A stretch of 64,000 nucleotides of DNA from Pedobacter sp. BMA (GCF_001027745.1 NZ_LECU01000006.1:558001-622000); one strand, 5' to 3'; shown: positions 16,407-25,483, counted from the first letter of the stretch. Numbers and translations are program-made. The notes: generated by a model from the sequence alone, not told the origin.

Positions 16407-17957
16407 TTATAATTTAATCTCTTCGTCTTTTGATGAGATGAAATGAAACTCATTTAAATAATACGATGATTGTGGTTTAACTTTAATCCATTGGCCATAT
16501 TTAAAGAACCAACGGCGCTGTAAGTTAAAAATACCTTTAGTAATGTAAGCTTCAATATAAGGGTGAACACAAAGTGTTATTCCTTTTTCATTTTGCTCAC
16601 GTAAAATATAATTCAGGTTATTCTCAATATCATCCATTAAAACGATACTCGCTTTAATTTCTCCAGTCCCATCGCAGGCCGGACATTTTTCTACCGTAAC
16701 AATATTCATCTCCGGACGAACACGTTGCCTGGTGATTTGCACTAAACCAAATTTACTCGGCGGTAAAATGGTATGTTTTGCTCTATCCAACAGCATCAGC
16801 TCACGCAAATGATCGAATAGCATTTTACGGTTTGTTGGTTTGTGCATATCGATGAAATCGATTACCACAATACCGCCCATATCACGCAGGCGTAATTGTC
16901 GGGCAATTTCTTTAGCCGCCTCTTTGTTTACCTGTAAAGCATTCTCTTCCTGATTCTCTTTACTGGCAGTACGGTTACCACTGTTCACATCTATTACGTG
17001 TAGTGCTTCGGTGTGCTCTACAACCAGGTAGGCTCCTCCGGGGAGGTTTACTGTTTTTCCGAAAGCATTTTTAATCTGCTTTTCTATACCAAAATGATCG
17101 AAGATTGGTTCTTTCTGCTTATAAAGCTTAACGATTTTTTCCATTTCCGGAGAAATATCGTGTACATAAGAACGTATATCGTCGTACAATTCTGGTGTAC
17201 TTACGTAAACGTTTGTGAAATCAGGATTCAGAATATCACGAATTAACGTTGATGATCTGTCCATTTCGCCCCAAACTCGCTTTGAGGGTTCGGCAGTAGG
17301 CAGCTTCTTGATGAAGCTTTCCCATTTCGCAATCAGATCAAGCAGATCTTTTTGCATCTCGGCAACTCCTCTGCCTTCAGAAACCGTTCTGATAATTACC
17401 CCAAAATTTTGAGGCTTAATACTTTCAATAATCTTTTTTAAACGATTACGTTCAGTATTGCTTTTTATTTTTTTTGATATGGATATGGTATTGGAGAATG
17501 GCACCAATACCACATACCTGCCGGCGATTGATAGGTCGGAACTTAAACGAGGCCCCTTTGTAGAAATTGGCTCTTTAGCAATTTGTACAGGAATGAGCAT
17601 GTTTTTGGCAAGCACTTCAGAAATTTTGCCAGCCTTGTTAATATCGGCTTCCAGCTTTAAATTGTCTAATAGTGTACCAGTTACCGAACCATTACGCTTA
17701 ATCTTCGTCAGCTTAATTAAAGATTGCACCTGAGGGCCCAAATCGAAATAATGCAGGAATGCATCTTTTTCATAACCAACATCCACAAACGCAGCATTCA
17801 AACCAGGCATAATTTTCTTTATGCGGCCTAAATAGATGTCGCCTACGGCATAATTGTTATTGATTTGTTCTTTATGAAGCTCAACAAGTTGCTTGTCTTC
17901 AACTAAAGCTATGGTAACTCCGGCAGGAGTCGAATTGATAATTAATTCTTTTACCAA
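16407..17957 (-). CDS. rng: Ribonuclease E/G family endoribonuclease
   Basis: The 516-residue protein has the RNase G layout. An S1 RNA-binding domain spans about 36-125 (VGDIYLGRIKKIMPGLNAAFVDVGYEKDAFLHY). The RNase H-like and DNase I-like catalytic parts follow, with metal-binding D323 in HVIDVNSG and D367 in VVIDFIDM. The CPACDGTG zinc-link motif is at 425-432. There is no long C-terminal degradosome scaffold, so it is of RNase G type rather than RNase E. It matures ribosomal RNA 5' ends and cuts mRNA. It follows HU, a TPR protein gene and a 29-residue peptide gene on the same strand, but 158 bases separate it from the last of these. Confidence 0.94.
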   Translation of the reverse strand: MVKELIINSTPAGVTIALVEDKQLVELHKEQINNNYAVGDIYLGRIKKIMPGLNAAFVDVGYEKDAFLHYFDLGPQVQSLIKLTKIKRNGSVTGTLLDNLKLEADINKAGKISEVLAKNMLIPVQIAKEPISTKGPRLSSDLSIAGRYVVLVPFSNTISISKKIKSNTERNRLKKIIESIKPQNFGVIIRTVSEGRGVAEMQKDLLDLIAKWESFIKKLPTAEPSKRVWGEMDRSSTLIRDILNPDFTNVYVSTPELYDDIRSYVHDISPEMEKIVKLYKQKEPIFDHFGIEKQIKNAFGKTVNLPGGAYLVVEHTEALHVIDVNSGNRTASKENQEENALQVNKEAAKEIARQLRLRDMGGIVVIDFIDMHKPTNRKMLFDHLRELMLLDRAKHTILPPSKFGLVQITRQRVRPEMNIVTVEKCPACDGTGEIKASIVLMDDIENNLNYILREQNEKGITLCVHPYIEAYITKGIFNLQRRWFFKYGQWIKVKPQSSYYLNEFHFISSKDEEIKL

Positions 17958-18062
17958 CAGCTACAGATTTAAGGCTTCCGCCTGTTAACAAATGGATCGT
18001 AAACTTGAAAAATCTGATAGTTCCCAAGTATAAGCACGAATGGAAATTCGTATAAATACTTT

Positions 18063-18090
18063 AAACCTCATAGTATTTACTATGAGGTTT
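18063..18090 (-). other. Perfect 13-bp stem-loop between the 29-aa gene and rng
   Basis: AAACCTCATAGTA and TACTATGAGGTTT are perfect inverted repeats with a 2-base loop. The structure begins 26 bases after the stop of the small basic protein gene (minus strand). There is no strong T-run, so it may be a weak terminator, a processing site or an mRNA-stabilising end. Confidence 0.6.
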
Positions 18091-18115
18091 AGAAGGGTTT
18101 TATCAAAATAAGAAA

Positions 18116-18205
18116 TTATTTTTTCTTATGTCTGTTTTTTCTTAGGCGTTTTTTACGTTTGTGAGTAGCCATTTTATGTCTTTTTCTTTTTTTACCGCTT
18201 GGCAT
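18116..18205 (-). CDS. 29-residue basic ribosome-type protein (AURKAIP1/COX24 family)
   Basis: On the minus strand an ATG at 18205 opens a 30-codon frame ending with TAA at 18116. The product is almost entirely Lys, Arg and His, with the core KMATHKRKKRLRKNR. This KMxxHKxxKR pattern is the hallmark of the COX24/AURKAIP1 family, whose mitochondrial member is the ribosomal small-subunit protein mS38. Bacteroidota carry a nearly invariant peptide of this size. The likely role is binding ribosomal RNA as a small ribosomal protein. It lies between the TPR protein gene (36 bases upstream) and rng, in the same direction. Automatic gene finders with a length cut-off will miss it. Confidence 0.85.
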   Translation of the reverse strand: MPSGKKRKRHKMATHKRKKRLRKNRHKKK

Positions 18206-18241
18206 AGTTTTAAGTTTTAATGTTTTTTATTAATCTGTTAA

Positions 18242-19117
18242 TTAAATTTTATTCTTTAGTTCAGCCACTTTCTTATCGATAAATGATGATAAGGTTGGGT
18301 TAGCTGCTAATTTTTTGCTGTTTAAATAAGCTTCAACTGCTTCTTTGTTTTTGCCTAAATTTTCAAGGGCTGTTCCCAGGTAAAAGTAAGCTTCAGGAGT
18401 TGGAGACTCAGCGATAACCGTTTTGAAACGCGGAATTGCTTTGTCAAATTGGCCTGATTTGATAGAGAATAAGCCCAGGTTCATATTGGCTTTAACATTT
18501 TTAGGTTCTTTCGCAACAACCTCAAGCAGCATTGCAATACCTTGCATTGGTGCGCCTAAGCCATTTACGATAGTAACTCCTAATCCTGTTTTTGCTTCAA
18601 TGTTTGTAGCATCCTTCTCTAAAGCATTTTTATAAGATGTATTGGCTTTTTGCAATAATGCAGGTTGTGCCAGGCTATCTTGTGTACTCTCAAAAGCTTT
18701 TATAAATTGATTACCAGCCGCTAACCATGTTTTCGACGATGGTTCGTTTTGGGCAACAACTTCTAAATAAAGTGCTGATGGAGTAATTTGCTCTACATCA
18801 TCCCATTTCTGGGCTAATTGTTTTGCAAGGTCGGTTTTTTCTGTACCAGAAGCACCTTTATAACTATTTTCTAAGGCAGTAATGTCTGTAGCTAAATTTT
18901 TGTTTAGCACATTTTTGGCTGCTGTTGATGAAGTTTCGATACTTAAAGCTGAAGGGTTTGCTGAAGCTCCGCCTGATACCTGACCAGTTGAAGGCATTTT
19001 GCCATTTTCTTCAGTTGGTTTTACTAAACCTTTAATGTCTCTTGTGAATAGGAAAGCAATCAACAATACAACCGCTCCAATGATGATGATTTGTTTTGAT
19101 CTGATGCTGCTATTCAT
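18242..19117 (-). CDS. Membrane-anchored tetratricopeptide repeat protein
   Basis: The 291-residue protein has one N-terminal membrane segment (about 10-24, IIIIGAVVLLIAFLF). A low-complexity linker rich in Ser, Gly and Ala follows. The C-terminal half contains TPR-like helix pairs with repeats such as KANMNLGLFSIKSGQFDKAIPRF and EAYFYLGTALENLGKNKEAVEAY. The topology suggests a cytoplasmic tip with repeats outside the cytoplasm, or an inner-membrane scaffold for protein contacts. The gene begins 9 bases after the HU gene, so the two are probably cotranscribed. No enzyme motif is seen and the partner is unknown. Confidence 0.82.
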   Translation of the reverse strand: MNSSIRSKQIIIIGAVVLLIAFLFTRDIKGLVKPTEENGKMPSTGQVSGGASANPSALSIETSSTAAKNVLNKNLATDITALENSYKGASGTEKTDLAKQLAQKWDDVEQITPSALYLEVVAQNEPSSKTWLAAGNQFIKAFESTQDSLAQPALLQKANTSYKNALEKDATNIEAKTGLGVTIVNGLGAPMQGIAMLLEVVAKEPKNVKANMNLGLFSIKSGQFDKAIPRFKTVIAESPTPEAYFYLGTALENLGKNKEAVEAYLNSKKLAANPTLSSFIDKKVAELKNKI

Positions 19118-19126
19118 AATGCCGAC

Positions 19127-19429
19127 TTAAGCTTCTACGCTGATTTTTTTTGAGTTACTTTTAACTTTATCAACAAATACTTTTGCTGGTTTAAAGCTAG
19201 GTACGAAGTGTTCTGGGATAATTATTGCAGTGTTTTTCGAGATATTTCTAGCAGTTTTCTGCGCTCTCTTTTTAACAACAAAGCTTCCGAAGCCTCTAAC
19301 GTATACATTTTCACCGCCAATCATGCTAGTTTTGATAACTTTGAAGAATGCCTCAACTGTTTCCTGTACATCAACCTTCTCAATTCCGGTTTTTGTTGAT
19401 ATTTCTGAAATAATATCTGCCTTAGTCAT
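19127..19429 (-). CDS. HU/IHF-family DNA-binding protein
   Basis: The 100-residue protein has the standard HU fold: an N-terminal helical part (TKADIISEISTKTGIEKVDVQETVEAFFKVI), GENVYVRGFGSFVVKKR, and the DNA-binding beta-arm with residues ARNISKNTAIIIPEHFVPSFKPAK. It is ten residues longer than E. coli HU at the C-terminus and basic there (VKSNSKK). HU-type proteins bend and compact DNA. A TACTTTTG box on the minus strand (19489-19482), about 50 bases upstream, is a candidate -7 promoter element. It is the first gene of the HU-TPR unit. Confidence 0.93.
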   Translation of the reverse strand: MTKADIISEISTKTGIEKVDVQETVEAFFKVIKTSMIGGENVYVRGFGSFVVKKRAQKTARNISKNTAIIIPEHFVPSFKPAKVFVDKVKSNSKKISVEA

Positions 19430-19597
19430 ATTTACTTATTTATATATATTGTGTTTTAATATTATAACTGTTTTGGGGTTGCAAAAGTATTGCTTTTTAA
19501 TGAGATAGGAAAATAAAAGATGATTTTTTTATCGCAGCGCTTATCATCCGATTGCAAGTTTTTTTTAAAACCAATAATAACACCGTAATTTGCAGGA

Positions 19598-20647
19598 ATG
19601 ACATTCCAACAAGAACTGATTAACTGGTATCAAAATAACAAAAGGGATTTGCCCTGGAGACATACAAAAGATGCCTATACCATCTGGTTATCAGAGATAA
19701 TACTACAGCAAACCCGGGTTGACCAGGGTATGCCTTACTTCAATAAATTCCTTCAGAACTTTCCTTCGGTAGCCGACTTTGCCGGTGCAGCGGAGGCCCG
19801 GGTTTTAAAGCTCTGGCAAGGGTTAGGCTACTACTCCAGAGGCAGAAACATGCATGCCACAGCAAAAATTGTGATGGAAAAACATAACGGAATCTTCCCA
19901 AACCAACATGATGAGCTCCTGAAACTAAAAGGAATCGGAGAATACACAGCAGCCGCAATATCGTCTTTTTCTTCCGGTGAGGCCCGCGCTGTAGTAGACG
20001 GAAATGTTTTCAGGGTGCTTGCACGGCACTTTGGAATTGAAATTGCGATCAATTCCCCCGCAGGTAAGAAGGCTTTTTTTACGCTGGCAAATGATCTGCT
20101 TTATCAGGAGAATCCGGCGCTCTATAACCAGGCAATAATGGAATTTGGTGCGCTGCAATGTAAGCCAAAATCGCCAAATTGTAGTGTTTGTCCGGTTAAT
20201 TTATCATGTTACGCATTTAATCAAAATGCCGTTAATTTATTGCCCGTAAAAATCAAGAAAGCTGCGCAGAAACACAGATTTATCAGTTATTTTATTTGTC
20301 ATGAGAATGGCAAGATACTGGTTCGTGAGCGGCAATCGGGTGATATCTGGCAACATTTATACGATTTTCCGGCCATAGAAACAACTGGTTCGGTATCACA
20401 AATGGATGGTGTTTTCCACCAACACGTTAAGAGTACTTTCGGGAACCAGGTTGAATACACCCTTCTATCTGCCAAAAAGCATATTTTAACGCACCAAATA
20501 ATCCATATACAATTTTTTGCATTAAAAAATTATATATTTAACTTTAATAAACAAAAGGAACTTAATTGGGTTTCATTAGAGAAGCTAGATGAGTTGCCGC
20601 AACCGAAAGTTATTCACGATTTTATAGTGGAATATTTTCGGAGATAA
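19598..20647 (+). CDS. mutY: A/G-specific adenine glycosylase
   Basis: The 349-residue enzyme removes adenine mispaired with 8-oxoguanine. The catalytic E33 lies in SEIILQQT. The helix-hairpin-helix is at LKGIGEYTAAAIS (110-122), and the catalytic aspartate D134 is in VVDGNV. Four cysteines for the 4Fe-4S cluster are at C188, C195, C198 and C204, the usual C-x6-C-x2-C-x5-C spacing. The remainder is a NUDIX-like domain recognising 8-oxoG. The start ATG follows TAATTTGCAGGA, one base short of a -7 consensus, suggesting a very short leader. It is divergent from the HU gene and followed by ssb. Confidence 0.95.
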   Translation: MTFQQELINWYQNNKRDLPWRHTKDAYTIWLSEIILQQTRVDQGMPYFNKFLQNFPSVADFAGAAEARVLKLWQGLGYYSRGRNMHATAKIVMEKHNGIFPNQHDELLKLKGIGEYTAAAISSFSSGEARAVVDGNVFRVLARHFGIEIAINSPAGKKAFFTLANDLLYQENPALYNQAIMEFGALQCKPKSPNCSVCPVNLSCYAFNQNAVNLLPVKIKKAAQKHRFISYFICHENGKILVRERQSGDIWQHLYDFPAIETTGSVSQMDGVFHQHVKSTFGNQVEYTLLSAKKHILTHQIIHIQFFALKNYIFNFNKQKELNWVSLEKLDELPQPKVIHDFIVEYFRR

Positions 20648-20707
20648 GTTGGAATAACTAACCATCTTTAGCGGAAAAGGATAAACAAAAAACTAACCAA
20701 AATATTT

Positions 20708-21148
20708 ATGTCGGGCATTAACAAAGTTATTTTAGTAGGCCATTTGGGTAAAGACCCGGAGGTGCGTCATTTAGAAGGGGGCGTAACAGTAGCTAGTTTT
20801 CCACTAGCTACTTCTGAAACTTATAATAAAGATGGTAAAAGAGTAGAACAAACAGAGTGGCATAATATCGTATTATGGCGCGGACTGGCTGAGGTGGCAT
20901 CCAAATATCTGCAAAAAGGTAAACTCGTTTATATCGAAGGGAAATTAAGAACCCGGTCTTTTGAAGATAAAGAAAAAGTAAAAAAGTATGTTACTGAAAT
21001 TGTTGCTGAAAACTTTACCATGCTCGGCAGGAAAAGTGATTTCGAACAAAGCCCTGTTACAGCAGCTATTCCTCAAAATACGGAGTCTAAAATACAGGAT
21101 GAGTTTACAATTAGTCCTTCTGATGAAAATGGAGATCTTCCATTCTAA
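20708..21148 (+). CDS. ssb: Single-stranded DNA-binding protein
   Basis: The 146-residue SSB has an OB fold at about 3-105 (INKVILVGHLGKDPEVRH, EWHNIVLWRGLAEVASKYL, VYIEGKLRTRSF). A short flexible linker leads to the acidic tip DENGDLPF, the docking signal for partner proteins such as RecG and RecO. The tail is shorter than in E. coli SSB. It lies 60 bases after mutY and may be cotranscribed. It ends at a strong terminator shared with glmS. Confidence 0.95.
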   Translation: MSGINKVILVGHLGKDPEVRHLEGGVTVASFPLATSETYNKDGKRVEQTEWHNIVLWRGLAEVASKYLQKGKLVYIEGKLRTRSFEDKEKVKKYVTEIVAENFTMLGRKSDFEQSPVTAAIPQNTESKIQDEFTISPSDENGDLPF

Positions 21149-21163
21149 AGTTTAAATTATTAT

Positions 21164-21201
21164 AAAAAAAAGCTACCTGATTTATTCAGGTAGCTTTTTT
21201 T
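21164..21201. terminator. Bidirectional terminator between ssb and glmS
   Basis: AAAAAAGCTACCTGA pairs with TCAGGTAGCTTTTTT around a 5-base loop. Long A and T runs flank it, so it serves both convergent genes. Confidence 0.9.
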
Positions 21202-21217
21202 ATGGTGTTTCATATTT

Positions 21218-23056
21218 TTATTCAACAGTAACCGATTTGGCCAGGTTTCTGGGTTGATCAACATTACATCCCCTCATTACAGCAATGTGATATGACAACA
21301 GTTGTAATGGAATGGTTGCTAATAACGGCAAAAATGCTTCAGCTGAATCCGGTATTTCTATACAATAGTCTGCCATTTTCTTTACCTCTGTATCACCTTG
21401 TGTTACTATTGCAATAACCTGTCCTTTCCTGGCTTTAACTTCCTGTATATTGCTGATTACTTTTTCATATGATGAGTTTTGTGTTGCGATGAATACGACT
21501 GGCATTTCCTCATCAATAAGCGCAATAGGGCCGTGTTTCATTTCGGCTGCCGGATAGCCTTCTGCGTGGATATAGGAAATTTCTTTAAGTTTTAATGCGC
21601 CTTCAAGTGCAACCGGAAACCCGCTGCCTCTACCTAAAAATAGGCAGTTCCTGGAATCTTTTATTTTTTCAGCTACTTCCTTAATCAAGTCATTTGACTC
21701 CAATGCGATCTGAATTTTATCAGGTATGTTATCAAGCTCTGTTAAAAGTTCAATCAATTTAGATGTGGTAATAGTGCCTTTTTTCTGTGCCATGTAAAAT
21801 GCCATTAGTGTAAGCACTGTTACCTGAGCGGTAAAAGCTTTTGTTGACGCTACTCCTATTTCTGGTCCTGCATGCGTATATACACCAGCATGCGTTAGTC
21901 GTGGGATAGACGCGCCTGCCACATTACATATTCCGAAGATGGTTGCACCACGTTCTTTTGCCATTTCAATTGCAGCCATCGTATCTGCAGTTTCTCCAGA
22001 TTGAGAAATGGCAATAACAACGTCTTTCTCCGTGATAATAGGATTTCGGTACCGGAATTCAGAAGCATATTCTACCTCTACCGGAATCCGGGCATACTCT
22101 TCAATTAAGTATTCGCCTACCAAACCTGCGTGCCATGAAGTTCCGCATGCTACAATGATGATCCTGTCTATGTTTTTTAGCTTCTCTGCAAACTCTTTAA
22201 TGCCTCCCAGTTGTACATAACCTTCCTCTGGATAGATACGTCCGCGCATGCAGTCTTTAATTGATCTGGGTTGCTCATAAATCTCTTTTAACATAAAGTG
22301 ATCAAAGCCGCCTTTCTCCAGCATCTCCAGCTGTAATTGCAGTTCCTGTACAAATGGGGTTTGTACCACATTATCTAAACGCTTCACTAACAAATCGTCT
22401 TTGGTAATCAAAGCGATTTCATTATCGTTCAGGTAGATTACATTTTTAGTATATTCAATGATGGGTGTTGCATCTGAAGCAATAAAATATTCGCCTTGGC
22501 CTACACCAATCACCATCGGACTACCTTTACGCGCAGCGATCAGGCGATCAGGATTACTCTTATCCATAATTACAATGGCATAAGCACCAATCACTTCATG
22601 TAATGCCAAACGTACCGCCTCAAGCAGATCAATCTGTTCTACTTTCTGTATTTCTTCTATCAGGTGAACGAGTACTTCAGTATCAGTATCGCTATTAAAG
22701 GTGTGGCCCCTGCGGGTAAGCTCCTCTTTTAGTGTGGCATAGTTTTCTATAATGCCATTGTGAATAATGGATAATTGCCCGTTATTCGAAGTATGTGGAT
22801 GTGAATTCCTGTCGGATGGAACTCCGTGCGTAGCCCAGCGGGTATGACCCATTCCAATTGTCCCAGATTTATCATGGTTTTCTGCAAATTCTTCCAGTAC
22901 GGCAACTTTACCGGCCTTTTTATAAATATGCTGACCGCTGTTGTTCATCAATGCGATACCTGCACTATCATAACCCCGGTACTCTAGTCTTTTAAGGCCC
23001 TTTAATACAATTGGCCAAGCCTCTCTATAGCCAATATAGCCTACTATTCCACACAT
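21218..23056 (-). CDS. glmS: Glutamine-fructose-6-phosphate aminotransferase (isomerizing)
   Basis: The 612-residue enzyme makes glucosamine-6-phosphate from fructose-6-phosphate and glutamine, the entry to UDP-GlcNAc for peptidoglycan and lipopolysaccharide. The mature N-terminus begins MCGIVGYIG with nucleophile Cys2. The class II glutaminase domain has GHTRWATHG and NSHPHTSNNG. Two sugar-isomerase domains follow, with ACGTSWHAG, SQSGETADT and the C-terminal DQPRNLAKSVTVE. Length and motifs are standard. No glmS ribozyme-like element was recognised in the 5' region, as expected outside Firmicutes. It is monocistronic. Confidence 0.97.
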   Translation of the reverse strand: MCGIVGYIGYREAWPIVLKGLKRLEYRGYDSAGIALMNNSGQHIYKKAGKVAVLEEFAENHDKSGTIGMGHTRWATHGVPSDRNSHPHTSNNGQLSIIHNGIIENYATLKEELTRRGHTFNSDTDTEVLVHLIEEIQKVEQIDLLEAVRLALHEVIGAYAIVIMDKSNPDRLIAARKGSPMVIGVGQGEYFIASDATPIIEYTKNVIYLNDNEIALITKDDLLVKRLDNVVQTPFVQELQLQLEMLEKGGFDHFMLKEIYEQPRSIKDCMRGRIYPEEGYVQLGGIKEFAEKLKNIDRIIIVACGTSWHAGLVGEYLIEEYARIPVEVEYASEFRYRNPIITEKDVVIAISQSGETADTMAAIEMAKERGATIFGICNVAGASIPRLTHAGVYTHAGPEIGVASTKAFTAQVTVLTLMAFYMAQKKGTITTSKLIELLTELDNIPDKIQIALESNDLIKEVAEKIKDSRNCLFLGRGSGFPVALEGALKLKEISYIHAEGYPAAEMKHGPIALIDEEMPVVFIATQNSSYEKVISNIQEVKARKGQVIAIVTQGDTEVKKMADYCIEIPDSAEAFLPLLATIPLQLLSYHIAVMRGCNVDQPRNLAKSVTVE

Positions 23057-23140
23057 AATAATTTAAAATTTTAATTGTGTAAACATACTAAAACAAACGT
23101 TTGACTTAAATGAATTTTCAATGAAAATTATCTGGAAACA

Positions 23141-23173
23141 AAAAGCCAGCATATCGGCGATATGCTGGCTTTT
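23141..23173 (-). terminator. Terminator of the DUF4270 gene
   Basis: AAAAGCCAGCATATC and GATATGCTGGCTTTT form a perfect 15-bp stem with a 3-base loop. It starts 20 bases after the DUF4270 stop on the minus strand. The A/T ends of the stem supply a short T-run. Confidence 0.8.
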
Positions 23174-23192
23174 AAAATACTGAGTTCAAGTT

Positions 23193-24590
23193 CTAATTTA
23201 TCTTGGTGTAATAAATGTTCAGCTTAATCTTGTTAGTTGTAGTAGTTTTGGCTCCGATAATTGCTCTTTCTGCTGAAGTTGCGGTGGGAGTAGTTTCGAA
23301 TAAGGTGTAAGATGTTGGTGCCAGAAAGGTGCCATTATCCTCGATTGTTCCATCAATTAATGTCTGCACGTAATTGGTTACGTTAAAAATATACCTGTTG
23401 TTAATGGAATCGAAATAACCTCCAAACAAAGCCGGTGTACTATTGGCAACGTAACTTGTATAGTCTGAAATGTTAGCCGGTTGTTCGGCAAGGTCCCATC
23501 TGTATAAGGATAACCTTTGTGCAGCCAGGAAAGGATAAACTGAAGTTCCGCTACCCAGCTCGATGATCAGATCAGCTTTGTTTACCACCGATTTTCCATA
23601 TGTACTGTTAAACTTAGCCAGGTCAGGAAACTTAATTTTTGTTTTAACACCTACCAATCCCTGAAGATAGGTAGTTTGATACTCGGCTGTTGGGGCTAAT
23701 AGTTGAGTTTGAACAGGTGTTCCGGTATAGTCATGACTAATCGTAGCAGTAATTGGTAAAGCCGTCGAACTGGTTCCGATAGGGAAGTTAACAGATGTAG
23801 TATCAATGCCGCTTGACGTGTTGGTATGCTTATATACCAATTGCAAATAAGAAGTGCTGCTTGAAAAGTCAATGAACGCAATTCCTCCGGTACCACTGGA
23901 CGTCGTTTTGTTGATCTGCGCATATAACCCTTTGAAAATGTTAGCAAATTTAGCGTTGGTAGTGAAATTGGTTATCGCCAGGTTCATGATTTGTTGCTGT
24001 ATAAAAGCCTTGTTCAGCGGAATTCTAAGTTGAGCGGGCATGTTTTTAATTGTGTCTGCAGCAGCAGTAACAATATCATAAATTTTTACAGGGGTATTAG
24101 GATTTATTTTACCTCTGAAGTTTCCCAAAAGCTGACTGTTGTGCGCCTGCACATCAGAGTTTTTATATTTAGTGATATTATTTGTTAGTTGATAGATATC
24201 AACACTGTATATGGAACTGGTGGTATCTCCGTAGAATTTAGTTACTGCATCAGTAGTTGGAAGGCTTAATACCAATACTGCAGAATCAAGAGTTGGGGAA
24301 GTGCCGAAATCCTGAGCGAGTGTTGTTGGTGGTGCAACTGTCATTGCAATGCTGGCCTCTGTTTTACCAAAAACAGGGTCATTCATATAGCCGATAGGAT
24401 AACGGGCAAGCGCAATTGTGCTGATGTCTGCTTCTTTAACGATCTGTGTTGTAACATTAGATACAACCAGATTGCCGGTGATGGCGGTATTTGAATCGAT
24501 ATCTAAACCAACACCATCGGGATTCTTACACGACGCAAAAAGAAAAAGACTTATCAACAGGGTTAATAAGTCTTGTTTTGTAAATTTCAT
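23193..24590 (-). CDS. DUF4270-family outer-membrane lipoprotein
   Basis: The 465-residue protein has a lipoprotein signal ending in LFASC, with the lipidated cysteine at 21. After it comes the typical DUF4270 start, KNPDGVGLDIDS. The rest is a predicted all-beta protein with repeated strand patterns, including DSAVLVLSL and KTKIKFPDLAKF. The family is confined to Bacteroidota, and its function is not established. It is placed at the outer membrane by the lipobox and lacks any enzyme motif. It follows the GT5-like gene with a 21-base gap and shares its direction, so both may form one operon. This linkage is one I recall as common in the phylum. Confidence 0.88.
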   Translation of the reverse strand: MKFTKQDLLTLLISLFLFASCKNPDGVGLDIDSNTAITGNLVVSNVTTQIVKEADISTIALARYPIGYMNDPVFGKTEASIAMTVAPPTTLAQDFGTSPTLDSAVLVLSLPTTDAVTKFYGDTTSSIYSVDIYQLTNNITKYKNSDVQAHNSQLLGNFRGKINPNTPVKIYDIVTAAADTIKNMPAQLRIPLNKAFIQQQIMNLAITNFTTNAKFANIFKGLYAQINKTTSSGTGGIAFIDFSSSTSYLQLVYKHTNTSSGIDTTSVNFPIGTSSTALPITATISHDYTGTPVQTQLLAPTAEYQTTYLQGLVGVKTKIKFPDLAKFNSTYGKSVVNKADLIIELGSGTSVYPFLAAQRLSLYRWDLAEQPANISDYTSYVANSTPALFGGYFDSINNRYIFNVTNYVQTLIDGTIEDNGTFLAPTSYTLFETTPTATSAERAIIGAKTTTTNKIKLNIYYTKIN

Positions 24591-24611
24591 ATTTAAAATA
24601 ATAATACCTAA

Positions 24612-25442
24612 TTAAGCAACTGAAACCAATTCATCATTTGAAATTTCTTCATAAAAAGTATAGAAGTTTTCAAAATTCTCGGTTAAGTTAAAAGCTAATG
24701 TTGGCTTATTGGAATCTTTAACAAATTTTAACACATCTTTATCCAGGTTTTCATCTGCTAAAACCACTGCATCAGAGTGCGTTACAGCACCAATGTGCAT
24801 GCTATTACAATCTGAAGGAAGGAATGCTTTAGTATCCTCTTCAGTCATGTTAGACATTACTGCTTTCTTCGCAAAGTTGGCATTCAATTTTTCAGCAAAT
24901 GAATCCTCATAAATAGAGTATACTACCTTTGAGTTTTTGAAAGTAGGGTCGTTTTTGTAAGTGGTTTTGATGTAGGCAGGAACTAATGAACTCATCCAGC
25001 CGTGGCAGTGAACGATATCAGGGGCCCATCCTAATTTTTTTACGGTTTCCAATGCGCCTTTACAAAAGAAAATAGTACGCTCATCATTGTCATCAAAGAA
25101 TTTACCACTAGCGTCTCTGAATACCTGCTTGCGCTGGAAGTACTCTTCGTTATCTAAGAAATAAACCTGCATTCGTGCAGCTGGGATGGAGGCTACTTTA
25201 ATAATTAAAGGGTTATCATTGTCATCAATAATGATGTTCATTCCCGATAAGCGTATTACTTCGTGTAGACGATTTCTTCTTTCGTTGATATTACCGAATT
25301 TGGGCATAAGAATGCGGATTTCGAATCCCTTCTCTTGCATGGCCTGTGGTAATTGACGCGTAATTTCAGAAATTTTAGTAAGCTCGAGGAAAGGCGACAT
25401 CTCGTGTGTAACAATCAGCAGCTTCGTTTTTGCCATCTCCAT
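24612..25442 (-). CDS. Starch/glycogen synthase-like protein, N-terminal GT5 half only
   Basis: The 276-residue protein aligns in style with the N-terminal Rossmann domain of GT5 starch synthases (LLIVTHEMSPF at the start, DIVHCHGWMSSLVPAY near 140). It stops before any second GT-B domain. The first-domain KxGGL loop that contacts ADP-glucose reads ELTKISE, so the signature is lost. Full glycogen synthases are about 480 residues. The protein is therefore unlikely to make glycogen alone and may bind sugar or regulate something. Two in-frame ATGs lie 6 bases apart (25442 and 25436); the second gives MAKTKLL and may be the true start. It is divergent from panC and probably cotranscribed with the DUF4270 gene. 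Confidence 0.82.
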   Translation of the reverse strand: MEMAKTKLLIVTHEMSPFLELTKISEITRQLPQAMQEKGFEIRILMPKFGNINERRNRLHEVIRLSGMNIIIDDNDNPLIIKVASIPAARMQVYFLDNEEYFQRKQVFRDASGKFFDDNDERTIFFCKGALETVKKLGWAPDIVHCHGWMSSLVPAYIKTTYKNDPTFKNSKVVYSIYEDSFAEKLNANFAKKAVMSNMTEEDTKAFLPSDCNSMHIGAVTHSDAVVLADENLDKDVLKFVKDSNKPTLAFNLTENFENFYTFYEEISNDELVSVA

Positions 25443-25483
25443 ATTTTAAGAAAATATTAAGTTAAATAAAAGATAATGAGCCG

